From Halichoerus grypus (lineage: Eukaryota > Chordata > Mammalia > Carnivora > Phocidae), in NCBI RefSeq assembly GCF_964656455.1, contig NC_135715.1, forward strand, positions 166,934,437 through 166,998,436: a DNA stretch of 64,000 nt, written 5' to 3'. Below the pieces are notes generated by a model. It did no database searches. It was not told where the DNA came from and was given only the letters and a program-made list of their open reading frames with translations. Positions 43,454-54,747 of the stretch are shown piece after piece. The translations under genes and the position numbers were made by a program. The stretch's first letter is position 1, and every line of letters begins with the position of its first letter.

Positions 43454-45409
43454 AACCAATTCTTGACTTTGTTAATGCCTAACTTGTATAATAGAGTCTT
43501 TAAATTCCAAAAATATTTATGCTAACTCTCAGCCTTTTTTCTTGAATCTATTTGATCTTGTATACTCCCAGGAAATATATTTCAGCAGCTTTCTAAAAAA
43601 GAAATAAATAAAACTTCTCATTCTTCTCATTTTTCTTTAATGGAGAATGGATAGGCAATGTGAAAAATTCTAGTTTTAATGTTTAGCTTTCTTTTTATGA
43701 TTGTTCTCTTTTGACCATTATTAACTGAAACTGAACACTTCTGAGATATTTCATACTATTTTACGGTAAAGTAGGGTTAAAATGAAAATAGAGTAGGATC
43801 AAGTTGAAATTAGTAATGGAAAGAGAAAAGGTACAAGTGAGACCTCCACCTCTGTAAAAAAAGCAGAGATTAGTAAGCCTGATTAAAGGAAAAAGAAAAA
43901 TAGTATTCTGTGTTTTCAGTGAAAACAACTAGACTAAAAACTACCATGTGATTATTTGGCAGTGTCCTGGGGTTCCTGTAATAATACCTTCCACCCCATC
44001 CACTGGAAGCAAAGAACTCTGAATATTTCCACAACTGTCTCCAGGTGCATTATGATTCATATCTAAATTGGATCCTATTGCTATGTAAATGGTATAATCT
44101 GAAGTTGTAGGAGAGTAAATTAACTATAAGCCCTATGTGTCTTCTGATTCCTCAGAACCCTCTATAGTTTAATGAACAGAGCAATTTTGTATTTATTCCA
44201 AAGTGCCTATTATCCACACACACAATTTCAGTTAGTAAATAACAGACTTAATTTTGATGGTGTCTGTATTTCTATTTCTCCCCAAACATTTTTTAGCAGT
44301 GAAATGTGTTTAAAAAGAAAACATGGTAGCATATTCAACAAATAAAAGCAAACATGATTCCACAGATTAAATTTTAGTTTTTTGCCTGAAAACACATTAC
44401 TGATTAATGAATCTGGAAACTTCTGAGAAAAAGCAGAGCTCAGAAGCCATTGCTCGTTATATATGAACGTGTGTGTGTGTGTGTGTGTGTGTTTAAAAGA
44501 ATTTCAATTCTACTTTCTTCCTGTCTCTCTCTCTCTCTTTTTTTTTTGCACCATTCCCTTTTGACTTAAATTTATACACCTAAGACTAGAAATAGATGAA
44601 AAGAGAAAAAATTCGTGTGTAACAAAACAGATATGTCTTCAAAATACCAAAATACTAAAACACCAAAATACCAAATACCAAAAGTTGAGGTTTTAGTTCA
44701 GCCACTCACACTTTGCAGGACACTTGGACTGTCCGAGATTTGGATTACTAATAATATCAAACTCAGGTTATGCTCATCCTAGACTTGCATACTCACCCAG
44801 TTTTTCAGATGGAGTTCAATAAATGGTTTGTGTTTTGCCTAAAATCTGGAGCTAGGATCGTCCTGCTGCACCCCATACCCGTGCCCACTGGCAAAGAGTT
44901 CTGACTCTGTGCATCACTGTGCACTGACTGGATTGGATCTTTGGGACTATTGCTTCACACACAGCTCCTTGGAGAGGTCAGATAACATAACCAGAAAGTG
45001 TGAAAGATTTAACTTGGACTAATGAGAGACAGGGGTTAGGAGGAAGTCATGTACAAATTCTTCTTCCTTTTCTCCAAAGCCCCTGGATTACTCTTCCTGA
45101 ATAAATGTTAGGAAGATGTCTCCTGACACTGAGAAACCAAATACATTTGTGATGATGTAACCAGCTCAGTAAGATTGCCCTCATATTCGCTTTTCCTGAC
45201 TCATTCTTCCTTTTCCCTCACCCTTCCATCCTGGAATCACTCTACCTATTCAAATATTATTAAATTGGCTTGCTTCTAAGGATATGCTTTCTCAGCCATC
45301 CAGAGGAAGACATTCCTAGGAGAATCAAAGTAATTACACTAAAGCACTGAATAGCTGTCAGGATCAAAAGAGATTAGTTAAGTGAATGAAAGCATGAGTG
45401 GATGGACAA
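43454..45409. other. Unique sequence, no gene recognised
   Basis: About 2 kb. It includes a (GT)n run at 44469-44492, a short (TC)n run near 44524-44538 and a small CAAAATAC repeat (44639-44683). No exon recognised. Confidence 0.5.
44639..44683 (+). repeat. Short CAAAATACC-type minisatellite
   Basis: About five imperfect 8-9 bp units (AAAATACC, AAAATACT, AAAACACC, AAAATACC, AAATACC) in a row. Confidence 0.8.
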
Positions 45410-45540
45410 ATTTATTCATTTATTCAGCAAATACTAACTGAACACCTACTTTGTGCTAGGCATTATTATGGCAAATGGAGATTTAGCAGTAAACACTGAA
45501 AATATGTTGTGCCTTCATTGAGCTCACGTTCTACTGACAA
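45410..45540 (-). mobile_element. LINE-2 3' end, antisense
   Basis: 'TTATTCATTTATTCAGCAAATACTAACTGAACACCTACTTTGTGCTAGGCATTATTATGG' and 'CATTGAGCTCACGTTCTACTG' are the reverse complement of the well-known L2 3' end ('...ggcacatagtaggtgctcaataaatg...gaatgaatgaa'). No open frame and no target-site duplication; an ancient mammal-wide copy. Confidence 0.75.
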
Positions 45541-46220
45541 AGCCATTGTGCACGCCCAAGTTTCTCTGCCCATGTGGAGATAGTTTTGTCTTTGCCTTCT
45601 CCAACTTCTTTCCCTTCCCCATATTCTAAATGAAGTCCTATCTTTTCCATACGGTCCTAGACATTATGGTAAGGTGTGAATGAGAATGAATTGATGTTTT
45701 TAATGACCTTTAAGCAAAGGGAGTGTGGAGGAGGAGAGGTAGAACCGCTGCAACTATAAGGGAATTGGGGTACAGAGGAAAGGGGGTATTTGCAAGTAAT
45801 CCTATTACTTACATATTAGATCCCCATTACTGAATATCAATAGACACAAGTTTGAAATCAGTTTTTTTCAATGACTTTGGAGTACTAAGATGTACTTTAT
45901 TGAATATTAGAGCATACAGTTCTGGGCCATAGAATTTAAAAATGGATAAATGGGAAAAGTATGGAATAGTTTTGAAAATGGGTCATTTGAGTTATGTATA
46001 TTGGTTGTCAATGATACTCTTTTCAATCTTCTTAATTTTACCAAAATCCTATGACTTCCAATTTGATTTTCACTCTTTCCTTAACTCTTGAGGAAACATA
46101 CTTTATTAATAAATTTATATACATATCTATGGAAAAGTAGAAGAGATAAAAGGGAAAAGAAAGGCAGAAAAATGTCAGGAAAAGAGAAAGATGGAGTTAA
46201 GAAAAAAAAGAAAAAAAATA
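45541..46220. other. Unique sequence
   Basis: No recognised gene or repeat. Confidence 0.5.
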
Positions 46221-46436
46221 GGGGTGCCTGGGTGGCTCAGTTGGTTAAGCAACTGCCTTCAGCTCAGGTCATGATCCTGGAGTCCCGGGATCGAGTCCCG
46301 CATCGGGCTCCCTGCTCGGCAGGGAGTCTGCTTCTCCCTCTGACCCTCCTCCCTCTCATGCTCTCTGTCTCTCATTCTCTCTCTCTCAAATAAATAAATA
46401 AAAATCTTAAAAAATATATATATATATACACACACA
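46221..46436 (+). mobile_element. Carnivore SINE, sense, with microsatellite tail
   Basis: 'GGGGTGCCTGGGTGGCTCAG', 'GGTTAAGCAACTGCCTTCAGC', 'GGGATCGAGTCCCGCATCGG', 'CTCCCTGCTCGGCAGGGAG', a TC-rich body and 'AAATAAATAAATAAAAATCTT'. The A tail has turned into (TA)n(CA)n at about 46412-46436. No clear target-site duplication. Confidence 0.93.
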
Positions 46437-46477
46437 ATAGAGACTTTCCTTCTTCCTCAGCAAGAGTTCTCTCTTCT

Positions 46478-46681
46478 TTTTTTTTATTTTTAAAGATTTT
46501 ACTTATTTATTTGACAGAAAGACAGAGAGAGAGCACAAACAGGGGGCGCAGCAGAGGGAGAGGGATAAGCAGGCTCTTTGCTGAGCAGGGAGCCTGATGC
46601 CGGACTCAATCCCAGGACCCTGGGATCATGACCTGAGCCAAGGGCAGCTGCTTAACCGACTGAGCCACCCAGGCACCCCAG
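46478..46681 (-). mobile_element. Carnivore SINE, antisense
   Basis: T-rich start, 'AAAGATTTTACTTATTTATT', 'GAGCACAAACAGGGGGCGC', 'GAGCCTGATGCCGGACTC' and 'GAGCCACCCAGGCACCCC'. The target-site duplication GAGTTCTCTCTTCT is at 46464-46477 and 46682-46695. It lies only some 40 bp from the opposite-strand SINE upstream. Confidence 0.95.
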
Positions 46682-46695
46682 GAGTTCTCTCTTCT

Positions 46696-46920
46696 ACAGC
46701 ATGACTATTTCATAAGGAGATAAAATATTTTTCAGAATCTGGCTTTCTTTTATTTGCCACTTCCTATTCTTACTCCACCGGTTGTTCTTTTGAACAAGAA
46801 AGCTTAGGCTATAGGGAACAAATACACAACAAAACTAGATCCATAGATTATGAGAATGACTTATATAAGATGGAAGCAAAGAGGAGTGGAGCAGAAAGGA
46901 AATAGAAGACCAAAACAGCT
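46696..46920. other. Unique spacer
   Basis: No recognised feature. Confidence 0.5.
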
Positions 46921-46934
46921 ACACCAGCATTTTA

Positions 46935-49053
46935 TTTATTATTATTTTATTTTGGCAATGGCTTCTTTTTTTTTATTTAATTTAATTTTATTATGTTATA
47001 TTAGTCACCATACAATACATCGTTAGTTTTTGATGTGGTGATCCATGATTAATTGTTTTTGTATAACACCCAGTGCTTCATGCAGTATGTGCCCTCCTTA
47101 ATACCCATCACTGGGCTAGCGCATTCCTCTACCCCTCCTCCCCTTTAAAACCCTCAGTTTGTTTCTCAGAGCCCATAGTCTCTCATGGTTCATCTCCCCC
47201 TCTGATTCCCCCCCTTCATTTTTCCCTTCCTTTTCCTAATGTTCTTCATGCTATTCCTTATGTTCCACAAATAAGTGAAGTCATATGATAATTGACTTTC
47301 TCTGCTTGACTTATTTCACTTAGCATAATCTCCTCCAGTCCCATCCATGTTGATGCAAAAGTTGGGTATTCATCCTTTCTGATGGCTGAGTAATATTCCA
47401 TTGTATATATGGACCACATCTTCTTTATCCATTCATCTGTTGAAGGGCATCTCGGCTCTTTCCACAATTTGGCTATTGTGGACGTTGCTGCTATGAACAT
47501 TGGGGTGCATATAGCCCTTCTTTTCACTACATCTGTGTCTTTGGGGTAAATACCCAGTAGTGCAATTGCTGGATCATAGGGTAGCTCTATTTTTAATTTT
47601 TTGAGGAAACTCCACACTGTTTTCCAAAGTGGCTGCACCAACTTGCATTCCCACCAATGGTGTAAGAGGGTTCCCCTTTCTCCACAACCTCTCCAACATT
47701 TGTTGTTTCTTGCCTTGTCAATTTTTGCCATTCTAACTGGTGTAAGGTGGTATCTCAATGTGGTTTTGATTTGAATTTCCCTGATGGCTAATGATGATGA
47801 ACATTTTTTCATGTGTCTGTTATCCATTTGTATGTCTTCTTTGGAGAAGTGTCTGTTCATGTCTTCTGCCCATTTTTTGACTTATTTGTTTTTTGGGTGT
47901 TGGGTTTGGGAAGTTCTTTACAGATCTTGGATGCCCTTTATCTGTAGTGTCATTTGCAAATATCTCTCCCATTCTGTGGGTGGCCTCTTTGTTTTGTTGA
48001 CTGTTTCCTTTGCTGTGCAGAAGCTTTTTATCTTGATGAAGTCCCAAAAGTTCATTTTTGCTTTTGTTTCACTAGGCTTTGGAGATGTATCTTGAAAGAA
48101 GTTGCTGTGGCTGATGTCAAAGAGGTTACTGCCCATGTTCTCCTCTAGGATTTTGATGGATTCCTGTCTTACATTGAGGCCTTTCATCCATTTTGAGTTT
48201 ATCTTTGTGTATGGTGTTAGAGAATGGTCGAATTTCATTCTTCTGTATATAGCTTCCAATTTTCCCAGCACCATTTATTGAAGAGACTGTCTTTTTTCCA
48301 TTGCATATTTTTTCCTGCTTTGCTGAAGATTATTTGACCATAGCGTTGAGGGCCCATATCTGGGCTCTCTATTCTGTTCCATTGGTCTATATGTCTGTTT
48401 TTGTGCCAGTACCATGCTGTCTTGGTGATCACTGCTTTGTAATATAGCTTGAAATCAGGCAATGTGATGTCCCCAGCTTTGTTTTTCTTTTTCAACATTT
48501 CCTTGGCGATTTGGAGTCTTTTCTGATTCCATACAAATTTTAGGATTGTTTGTTCCAGTACTTTGAAAAATGCCATTGGAACTTTGATCGGGATGACGTT
48601 GAAGGTATAGATTGCTCTGGGCAGCATAGACATTTTAACAATGTTTATTCTTCCGATCCATGAGCATGGAATATTTTTCCATCTTTTTGTGTCTTCTTCA
48701 ATTTCTTTCATGAGTGTTCTGTAGTTCCTAAAGTATAGATCCTTTACTCTTTGGTTAGGCTTATTCCGAGGTATCTTATGGTTTTTGGTGCTATTATAAA
48801 TGGAATCGTTTCTCTAATTTCTCTTTCTACAGTTGCATTGTTAGTGTATAAGAAAGCAACTGATTTCTGTGCATTGATTTTGTTTCCTGCCACATTACTG
48901 AATTGCTGTATGAGTTCTAGTATTTTGGGGGTGGAGTCTTTTGGGTTTTCCACAGAAAGTATCATGTCATCTGCAAAGAGAAAGAGTTTGACTTCTTCTT
49001 TGCCAATTTGAATACCTTTTATTTCTTTTTGTTGTCTGATTTCTGTTGCCAGG
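46935..49053 (-). mobile_element. LINE-1 copy C: 5'-truncated, antisense, with a short 3' extension
   Basis: A 2.1-kb L1 from the RT domain to the tail, on the minus strand. The 14-bp target-site duplication ACACCAGCATTTTA is at 46921-46934 and 49054-49067. It is 5'-truncated in the RT domain upstream of the FADD motif, near '[10 protein letters not shown]'. On the element strand the L1 A-rich tail is followed by GAAGCCATTGCCAAAATAAA and a second A-rich end before the duplication (46935-46965), so a short 3' flank was carried along. It is better preserved than copies A and B in the 3' third. Confidence 0.95.
47258..49053 (-). pseudogene. L1 ORF2 C-terminal part of copy C
   Basis: Minus-strand fragments give '[28 protein letters not shown]' with an intact FADD. 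Then come '[35 protein letters not shown]', '[27 protein letters not shown]' and a 200-codon open C-terminus. That C-terminus contains the Cys motif '[19 protein letters not shown]' and '[21 protein letters not shown]', ending at the stop at 47258-47260. Several frameshifts separate the pieces. Without endonuclease and most of RT it cannot act. Confidence 0.93.
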
Positions 49054-49067
49054 ACACCAGCATTTTA

Positions 49068-51644
49068 AATCTACTTTAAGAACTAAAAGCAGATGATTTC
49101 ATTTTAGGCAACTTTTTTCCCCACTGACAGTCTGTCTTGCATGAAGGGCAAGAAATCAAGAAAGAATAAGAGAGCAGAAATAGGATATTCTTCCCCAGCA
49201 GTGGCTGCACAACTACCTAAGTGAAGTGATCACATGGCTGGGACTACAGGTGTATGATTGCTTCACTGTTGCTTCCAGTGAGTGGTAATGTGTAAGGATT
49301 TGGAAGGCTTTTCTCTGCATCTAGTGAGGAAAAACATAAACAAGTATAAACAATAAACAAAAAGAGCCTATGAATATGTCAAATGATATTAATATTCATA
49401 ATATGTCCATGTGCCATATATCCATCACAATTGCTCACCTGAATGTAAATGGGTTCTCATAATTCATTCTCAACATGGAATATGAATTGGAAGTAATGTA
49501 TGATTTCTGGTAAGAAAATTAAGTGTGGACTTGTCTCATCCTTGTTCTTTCTCTTACCCACATGGATGAGGGTTGGGGGATGCATATAAGATGATTGAGT
49601 TGCACAAAGAAAACTGCCAGTGTCTGAATTCCTGCTTCTGATGTACAACCCTGGGAAAAGGCAACAAAGTCAAGTCCATAAAAGTCACATTTAGGTCTGT
49701 GAAAAAAATCACTTCCTCTGATTTCAAACTAGGGTAAGGGTTAGGGTTGGGGTCGGTGTTGGGATTGGGGTTGGAGTTAGGATTAAGAATAGAGTAAGAT
49801 TTTTAATATTAGAGAATAACTGAGAAATATATCATGTTCCTTTCCAGCAGAAGTCAATATGAAGGATTGTAAATCTTACCCTTTCCCAGCACCAATAAGA
49901 GGCTGTTATTCCTCCCTCTCTCAAGCTATTTCTCTTGGGCGAAACCATTACAGTGAATATTGGAGCCTTAGACATGACATTTATAAGATGCTAAGAATAT
50001 ATTATATGAGTACTTTGCTGAATAATGAATAAAGCACAAGTTCTTCTCATAATTTGCAGGAGCCATACCTTCGAAGCCAGACTCTTTACTCCAGTGTTCC
50101 CCCAGAGGCCATTCTCGGGCAAAGCAGTAATGACAGAGGAAGGGAGCCACGCTGGCTTGTGTCCAGGAGAAAGCAGCAAGACCACAATACTTTCCTAGTG
50201 ATCTGTAAATTGAGCACTTTCAGATTTCATTTAACAGAGCTCGCCTGCCCAGAAGCACTGAAAGTCAATTGCATTATAAAGCTAATGTTCAGAGCTGTTG
50301 ATAATTAGAGATAAAGAACATCTAAAAATGCAATTGCTCAAGCTGTTTCTGTATCATAATAGGAGATTATGTTTGTTTTTTAATGGTTATGATAATAAAA
50401 TTAATATTTGTTTTTTTATTAGAATTAAAAATCTTTCCCTAATGCAAGACAGATGGTTCTAGATTTATGTAAACAAGGTAAAAATCAGTCAAAATTATTT
50501 CCTATTTAATGACGCATATTTTAATCATGATTACAATATGTATTTGCAAAATGACTAAGGAATATTTTGCTTAGTTTCATAAGGAAGCTATTGCCCCAAT
50601 GCCAATATTAAGTGGAACAAAATTCAGAGTGTGTGGCTTTCGTTATGGAGAAATGATATGCTATATTACCTACTAGGAACACAATCAGTGGAGTTTTAAA
50701 GGAGTTGAAAAGAATACTATACTAACATAATAATGAAAGTTATAACTATATTGATATAGTAAATAATTCTCTTACCATGGTTCAACTTCCATAGAGGAAC
50801 TTTAAAGAAAAAAGATGTTTTCTTTAGAATAAACAAAGAAAAAAATCTTTTCTTCTTACCCTGTTTTCTTATCCTTGATTTTTCTGTCTTTGGTTTTCTA
50901 CTCAGGTTCTGACATATTTAGGGAAGTTTTTTGCTGGGGTACATGGAAATGAAGATAGAATGCCACATTCTCTGTCTAAAATGGAAGCTCCACTGTGTGT
51001 AGTTCTATTCCATTTCTGATATAATTAGGGGGAATATAAACCTCTTCAAGTGTTCTTCCAAGAACCAAACAACAGTAGAACAGAATCTACTAAATTCCTT
51101 TCTAAGCCTCAGACTGAAGCACAGAGTAATGCAATTCACAGCTAAACCTATAACCAAGATTTTTCATCTAGAAAATAAATATGTTTGGTTCTGGAAATGG
51201 GGAGGGAGGGACTGACTGGAAGGAAGCATGATCTGTAAAAACAATTTTTTTTTCAACTTGAAATATATAGCTAAGATGGGGAATGAAAAAACAAAGCTAA
51301 ATCAAATTGTCACTTGACTTTTTTTTGGTTAGCTAGTTACAATATTGAAAAAGAAGCTCTGAAATAGAACTTAATTTCAAGATAGCAATGAACATGAGAT
51401 GTAAGGAATGGAAGAAGAGGAAAAAGGATACAAGGAGACTTCCAACTCAAAATATGCTTTCAAATAAAAATTCTAAAGCATATAAATGGAAAAAGGTCTT
51501 GGTAACAAAAAATAAATATTTATGTAGAATATATATTTTGTCTGGCTGAAATTAAAATATGAGAGATGTCTGAAAGATTAAATGTACTTTAGATTCCGGA
51601 AGAGACAAATTAAGAGATGACAGTAATAAAAAATGATAATATTG
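49068..51644. other. Unique sequence with a telomere-like array
   Basis: About 2.6 kb with no gene recognised. The degenerate TTAGGG-type array at 49729-49788 is listed separately. The 84-codon frame at 50054-50308 has no family features. Confidence 0.5.
49729..49788 (+). repeat. Degenerate interstitial telomere-like hexamer array
   Basis: Ten consecutive 6-base units in phase: CTAGGG TAAGGG TTAGGG, TTGGGG TCGGTG TTGGGA, TTGGGG TTGGAG TTAGGA TTAAGA. One is a perfect vertebrate telomere unit and the others are 1-3 changes away. Several G runs of 3-4 on one strand could fold as a G-quadruplex. Confidence 0.8.
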
Positions 51645-51872
51645 TCAAATACTTATATCAAAAATATTATGTGCCAGACATTGTTCTAAGAGTTTTATAT
51701 ATAAAAGCTCAATAATTTTTATAACAACCTTCAGAGGAAAATCCTCATTTTGAAAATGGAGAAACTTAAGACAAGTTTAAGTGATTTGCCCAATCTAACA
51801 TAGTAAGTGATGGAGCTCAACTTTGAACCTATGCAATCTGATTCCAGAAACTGGGCTCTTTACCATTGTATG
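51645..51872 (-). mobile_element. MIR SINE, antisense
   Basis: 'TATTATGTGCCAGACATTGTTCTAAGAG', 'GCTCAATAATTTTTATAACAACCTTCAGAGG', 'TTTGAAAATGGAGAAACTTAAG', 'AAGTGATTTGCCCAATCTAACATAGTAAGTG', 'GAGCTCAACTTTGAACCTATGCAATCTGATTCCAGA' and 'GGGCTCTTTACCATTG' match the reverse complement of MIR along almost its whole length, including the tRNA-like part. An ancient mammal-wide SINE; no target-site duplication remains. Confidence 0.92.
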
Positions 51873-51960
51873 TCAGAAATTAAAAAGTAAAAAGAAAGAA
51901 AGAAAGAAAAGAGTGAGCTGAAATTAAATAAGTATTAGCAGATATAAAAATAATCAAAGA

Positions 51961-52352
51961 CTCCAGCAACCCTCAGTTTGTTTCCTGAGATTAAGAATTC
52001 CTCATATCAGTGAGGTCACCTGTACCTCTGAAACAAATAATACATAATATGTTAAAAAAAGAAAAAAGAAGAAGAAGAAGATAACAGGAGGGGAAGAATG
52101 AAGGGGGGAAATCAGAGCGGGAGATGAACCATGAGAGACTATGGACTCTGAGAATCAATCTGAGGATTCTAGAGGGGAGGGGGGTGGGAGGATGGGTTAG
52201 CCTGGTGATGGGTATTAAAGAGGGCACGTTCTGCATGGAGCACTGAGTGTTATATGCAAACAACGAATCATGGAACACTACATCAAAAACTAATGATGTA
52301 ATGTATAGTGATTAACATAACATAATAATAAAAAAAAGAAAAAAGAAATTAA
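51961..52352 (+). mobile_element. L1 3' end insert with a 58-nt 5' inversion
   Basis: Bases 51961-52018 are the near-exact reverse complement of copy A 20565-20622 (CTCCAGCAACCCTCAGTTTG ...). From 52019 the sequence is sense L1 3' UTR matching copy A from about 20723 (CCTGTACCTCTGAAACAAAT ... (GAA)n ... A-rich tail). About 100 nt of L1 is missing between the two parts. The 15-bp perfect target-site duplication AAAAATAATCAAAGA is at 51946-51960 and 52353-52367. This is a textbook twin-priming product. Non-coding. Confidence 0.95.
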
Positions 52353-52367
52353 AAAAATAATCAAAGA

Positions 52368-52519
52368 GAAAGTTTGGCAATGAAAAATTTAGTCATTGAA
52401 ATAAAAAGATATGAAGAAGATAAACTTTAGTGTTCATGAAAAGAAAAGAATAATTTGGGTAAAAGAATTGAGGAATTGACTGAAATGCATCCAGATAAAC
52501 AATGAGATAAAATGTCTGT
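52368..52519. other. Unique spacer
   Basis: No recognised feature. Confidence 0.5.
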
Positions 52520-52535
52520 TATTTTCAAACATTCA

Positions 52536-52787
52536 CTTTTAATTATTTTTACGATTTTATTTATTTATTTATTTATTTATTTGAGAGTGAGAGACTGTGA
52601 ATAGGGAAGGGGAAGAGGGGAAGAATCTCAAGCAGACTCGCTGTTGAGCACAGAGCCCCACCTGGGGCTCAACACTGGGCTCAACCCAGGGCTCAACGTG
52701 AGCTCAGTCTTACAACTCTGAGATCCTTACCTGTGCAGAAACCAAGAGTCAGACACTTAACCAACTGAGCCACCCACATGCCCCTAT
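52536..52787 (-). mobile_element. Carnivore SINE, antisense, with internal 12-bp triplication
   Basis: 'ACGATTTTATTTATTTATTT', 'GAATCTCAAGCAGACTCGC', 'GAGCACAGAGCCCCACCTGG' and head 'CTGAGCCACCCACATGCCCC'. The target-site duplication TATTTTCAAACATT / TATTCTCAAACATT is at 52520-52533 and 52788-52801. Inside it, GGGCTCAAC begins three successive 12-bp units at 52665, 52677 and 52689, an expansion not seen in the other copies. Confidence 0.93.
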
Positions 52788-52801
52788 TATTCTCAAACAT
52801 T

Positions 52802-52984
52802 TAAAAGAGACTTAGAAACTCTAAAATCTAATAGGAATTAGAGAAGAAAAGAATAGAGAAAATAGAAGTGAAGCAAAAACTGAAGAGATAGGTGATGAGA
52901 ATTTTCTACAAATGAAAAAGACATGAGTCCAAAATTGAAAGTTCAATTCAACTATGATTTCTCACAATTTATTGATCTCCTAGG
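52802..52984. other. Unique AT-rich sequence
   Basis: No recognised feature. Confidence 0.5.
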
Positions 52985-53945
52985 TTTGTGTCCCTACAAA
53001 TAGGAACAGTTTAATATTTCCTTTCCAATATGTATGCCAATTTATTTCCTTTTCCTACCTTATTGCACTGGCAAGAATATTTTGCTCTATGCTGAAAAAG
53101 ACTGGTGAGAGTAAACATCCATGACTTTTCCCCAGTTTTAGGGAAAAAGCATTCAGTTCTTTGCCATTATGTATTGCTATCTATAAGTTTTTTGTATATG
53201 CTATTTATCAAGTTGAGGAAGTTCCCCTTTATTTTTATTTCTTCAAAAGTTTTTGTCATGAATGTGTTGAATTTTGTCAAATATTTTCTTGTGTGGTTGT
53301 TAACTGATACAATCATGTAATTTTTTCTCCTTTAGTCTGTCAGTACGGTGGATACATTGATTGATTTCTGAATATTGCATCTTTTCAATGAACTCTATCA
53401 GGTCATCATGTATAATTTTCAATGTATATTCCAAATTCTATTTGCTAATATATTTAAGGATTTTTGCATGTATATTCATAAGGAATATGAGTCTATAGTT
53501 TTATTTGTTGTATTATCTTTGTCTGGTTTTGCTGTCAGGGAAATACTAGCTTCATGAAATGAGTCCTAGCCTCATATTTTCTGGAAGATATTTTGTAGAA
53601 CTGGTGTTAATCCTTTACATGTGTGGTAGAATTTTCTACTGAAATCATTTGTACCTGAAAATTTCTTTTTGGGGAGAGTTTTTTTAAAATTATAAATTGA
53701 ATTTTCTTAATAGTTATTGAACTATTTATTTTATGTACAGTGGTGTAGTAATTTGTCTTTCCACAGAATTGATTCATTTTGTCTAAGTTGTAAAAATATG
53801 TATAATATAGTTGTTTGTAGAATTCCCTTATTATTCTTTTTATGTCCTGTAGGGTCTGTGGTGATATTCTTTCTTTCATTCCTGGTATTAGAGTTTTGTA
53901 TTGTCTCTCTTTTCTTTGGTGGTTTTGCTAGAGGTTTGCTCCCTC
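52985..53945 (-). mobile_element. Old L1 ORF2 (RT) fragment, antisense
   Basis: The plus strand follows the antisense RT region of L1: 'CACTGGCAAGAATATTTTGC', 'AAAAGACTGGTGAGAGTAAACATCC', 'TGTTGAATTTTGTCAAATATTTTC', 'GATACATTGATTGATTTCTG', 'TTTGTCTGGTTTTGCTGTCAGGG' and 'CTTTACATGTGTGGTAGAATTTTC'. Strongly diverged, with no intact frame and no target-site duplication. It is older than copies A, B and C. Confidence 0.85.
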
Positions 53946-54747
53946 TTTCCTGCCCCTTTGGCTAGAGAAAGTAGGCTTTGCTGGGACAGTTTTGTCTGTG
54001 CTTTTGGTTGTTTCCAGGTCACTGGCTTCTTCAGCTCTCAATTTGGGATATATGAGGAGAAAACCAAAACCTGATGAATTCCCCATCATGTTATTCCTTT
54101 GGACCCCAGATTCCTAGCTTTTCTGCTTTTTTCTCTCTACCTTTCAAAGGTTTTTTGTTTGTTTTATTTTATGGGAGGAATGGGGAATAGGATGTCTACT
54201 TTATCTTCCCAGAAATAGGAATCCTCTTACCATCATTTTAAACAAGGAAACTTTAGTCTTTTTGTTTTGGTTTGTTTTTTCTTCTCACAGCAATAGATAA
54301 CTAAAACAGTCTGCCAACTTATTCTGAGTTTTATAAACTTCATAGACAAGGGAAGTATGAAAATGGAAAAGTTAGTCTCATCTTATACTTGCCCATACCC
54401 ATCCTCCCAACACTAGGGTATCCAGGATTCTTAGAGGTCCCTCAGCTCTGGTGTAAGCTGCATTAGCCAGGCTTCCCTGGCCTGAGAGAAGATCAACATC
54501 TAATAACATCTCTTTGGTCACCTTAATTCACAAGCACAGTGAGAAATATCAAGGCACACACTGCCCCACTGCAATGCCCTAAACTGAATCAGCTGTGCTG
54601 TGTCCTGTTGCCCTTCATGAATAAGAAGCCCATAGAGACTTAGGAGTTGATGTCTCAGGTGCTCAACGTAGCCCAGCAGGCTCAAGAACTGGTGGGCAGA
54701 GTGGCCATGAGAACACACTTCCACAGAGGGGACTTGAAGCTCTGTCT
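53946..54747. other. Unique sequence
   Basis: No recognised repeat or gene. A 68-codon minus frame (54518-54724) has no family features. Confidence 0.5.

Noticed and set aside
44469..44492. (GT)n run as Z-DNA regulatory element
   Set aside because: Short and isolated; nothing beyond a common microsatellite can be supported.
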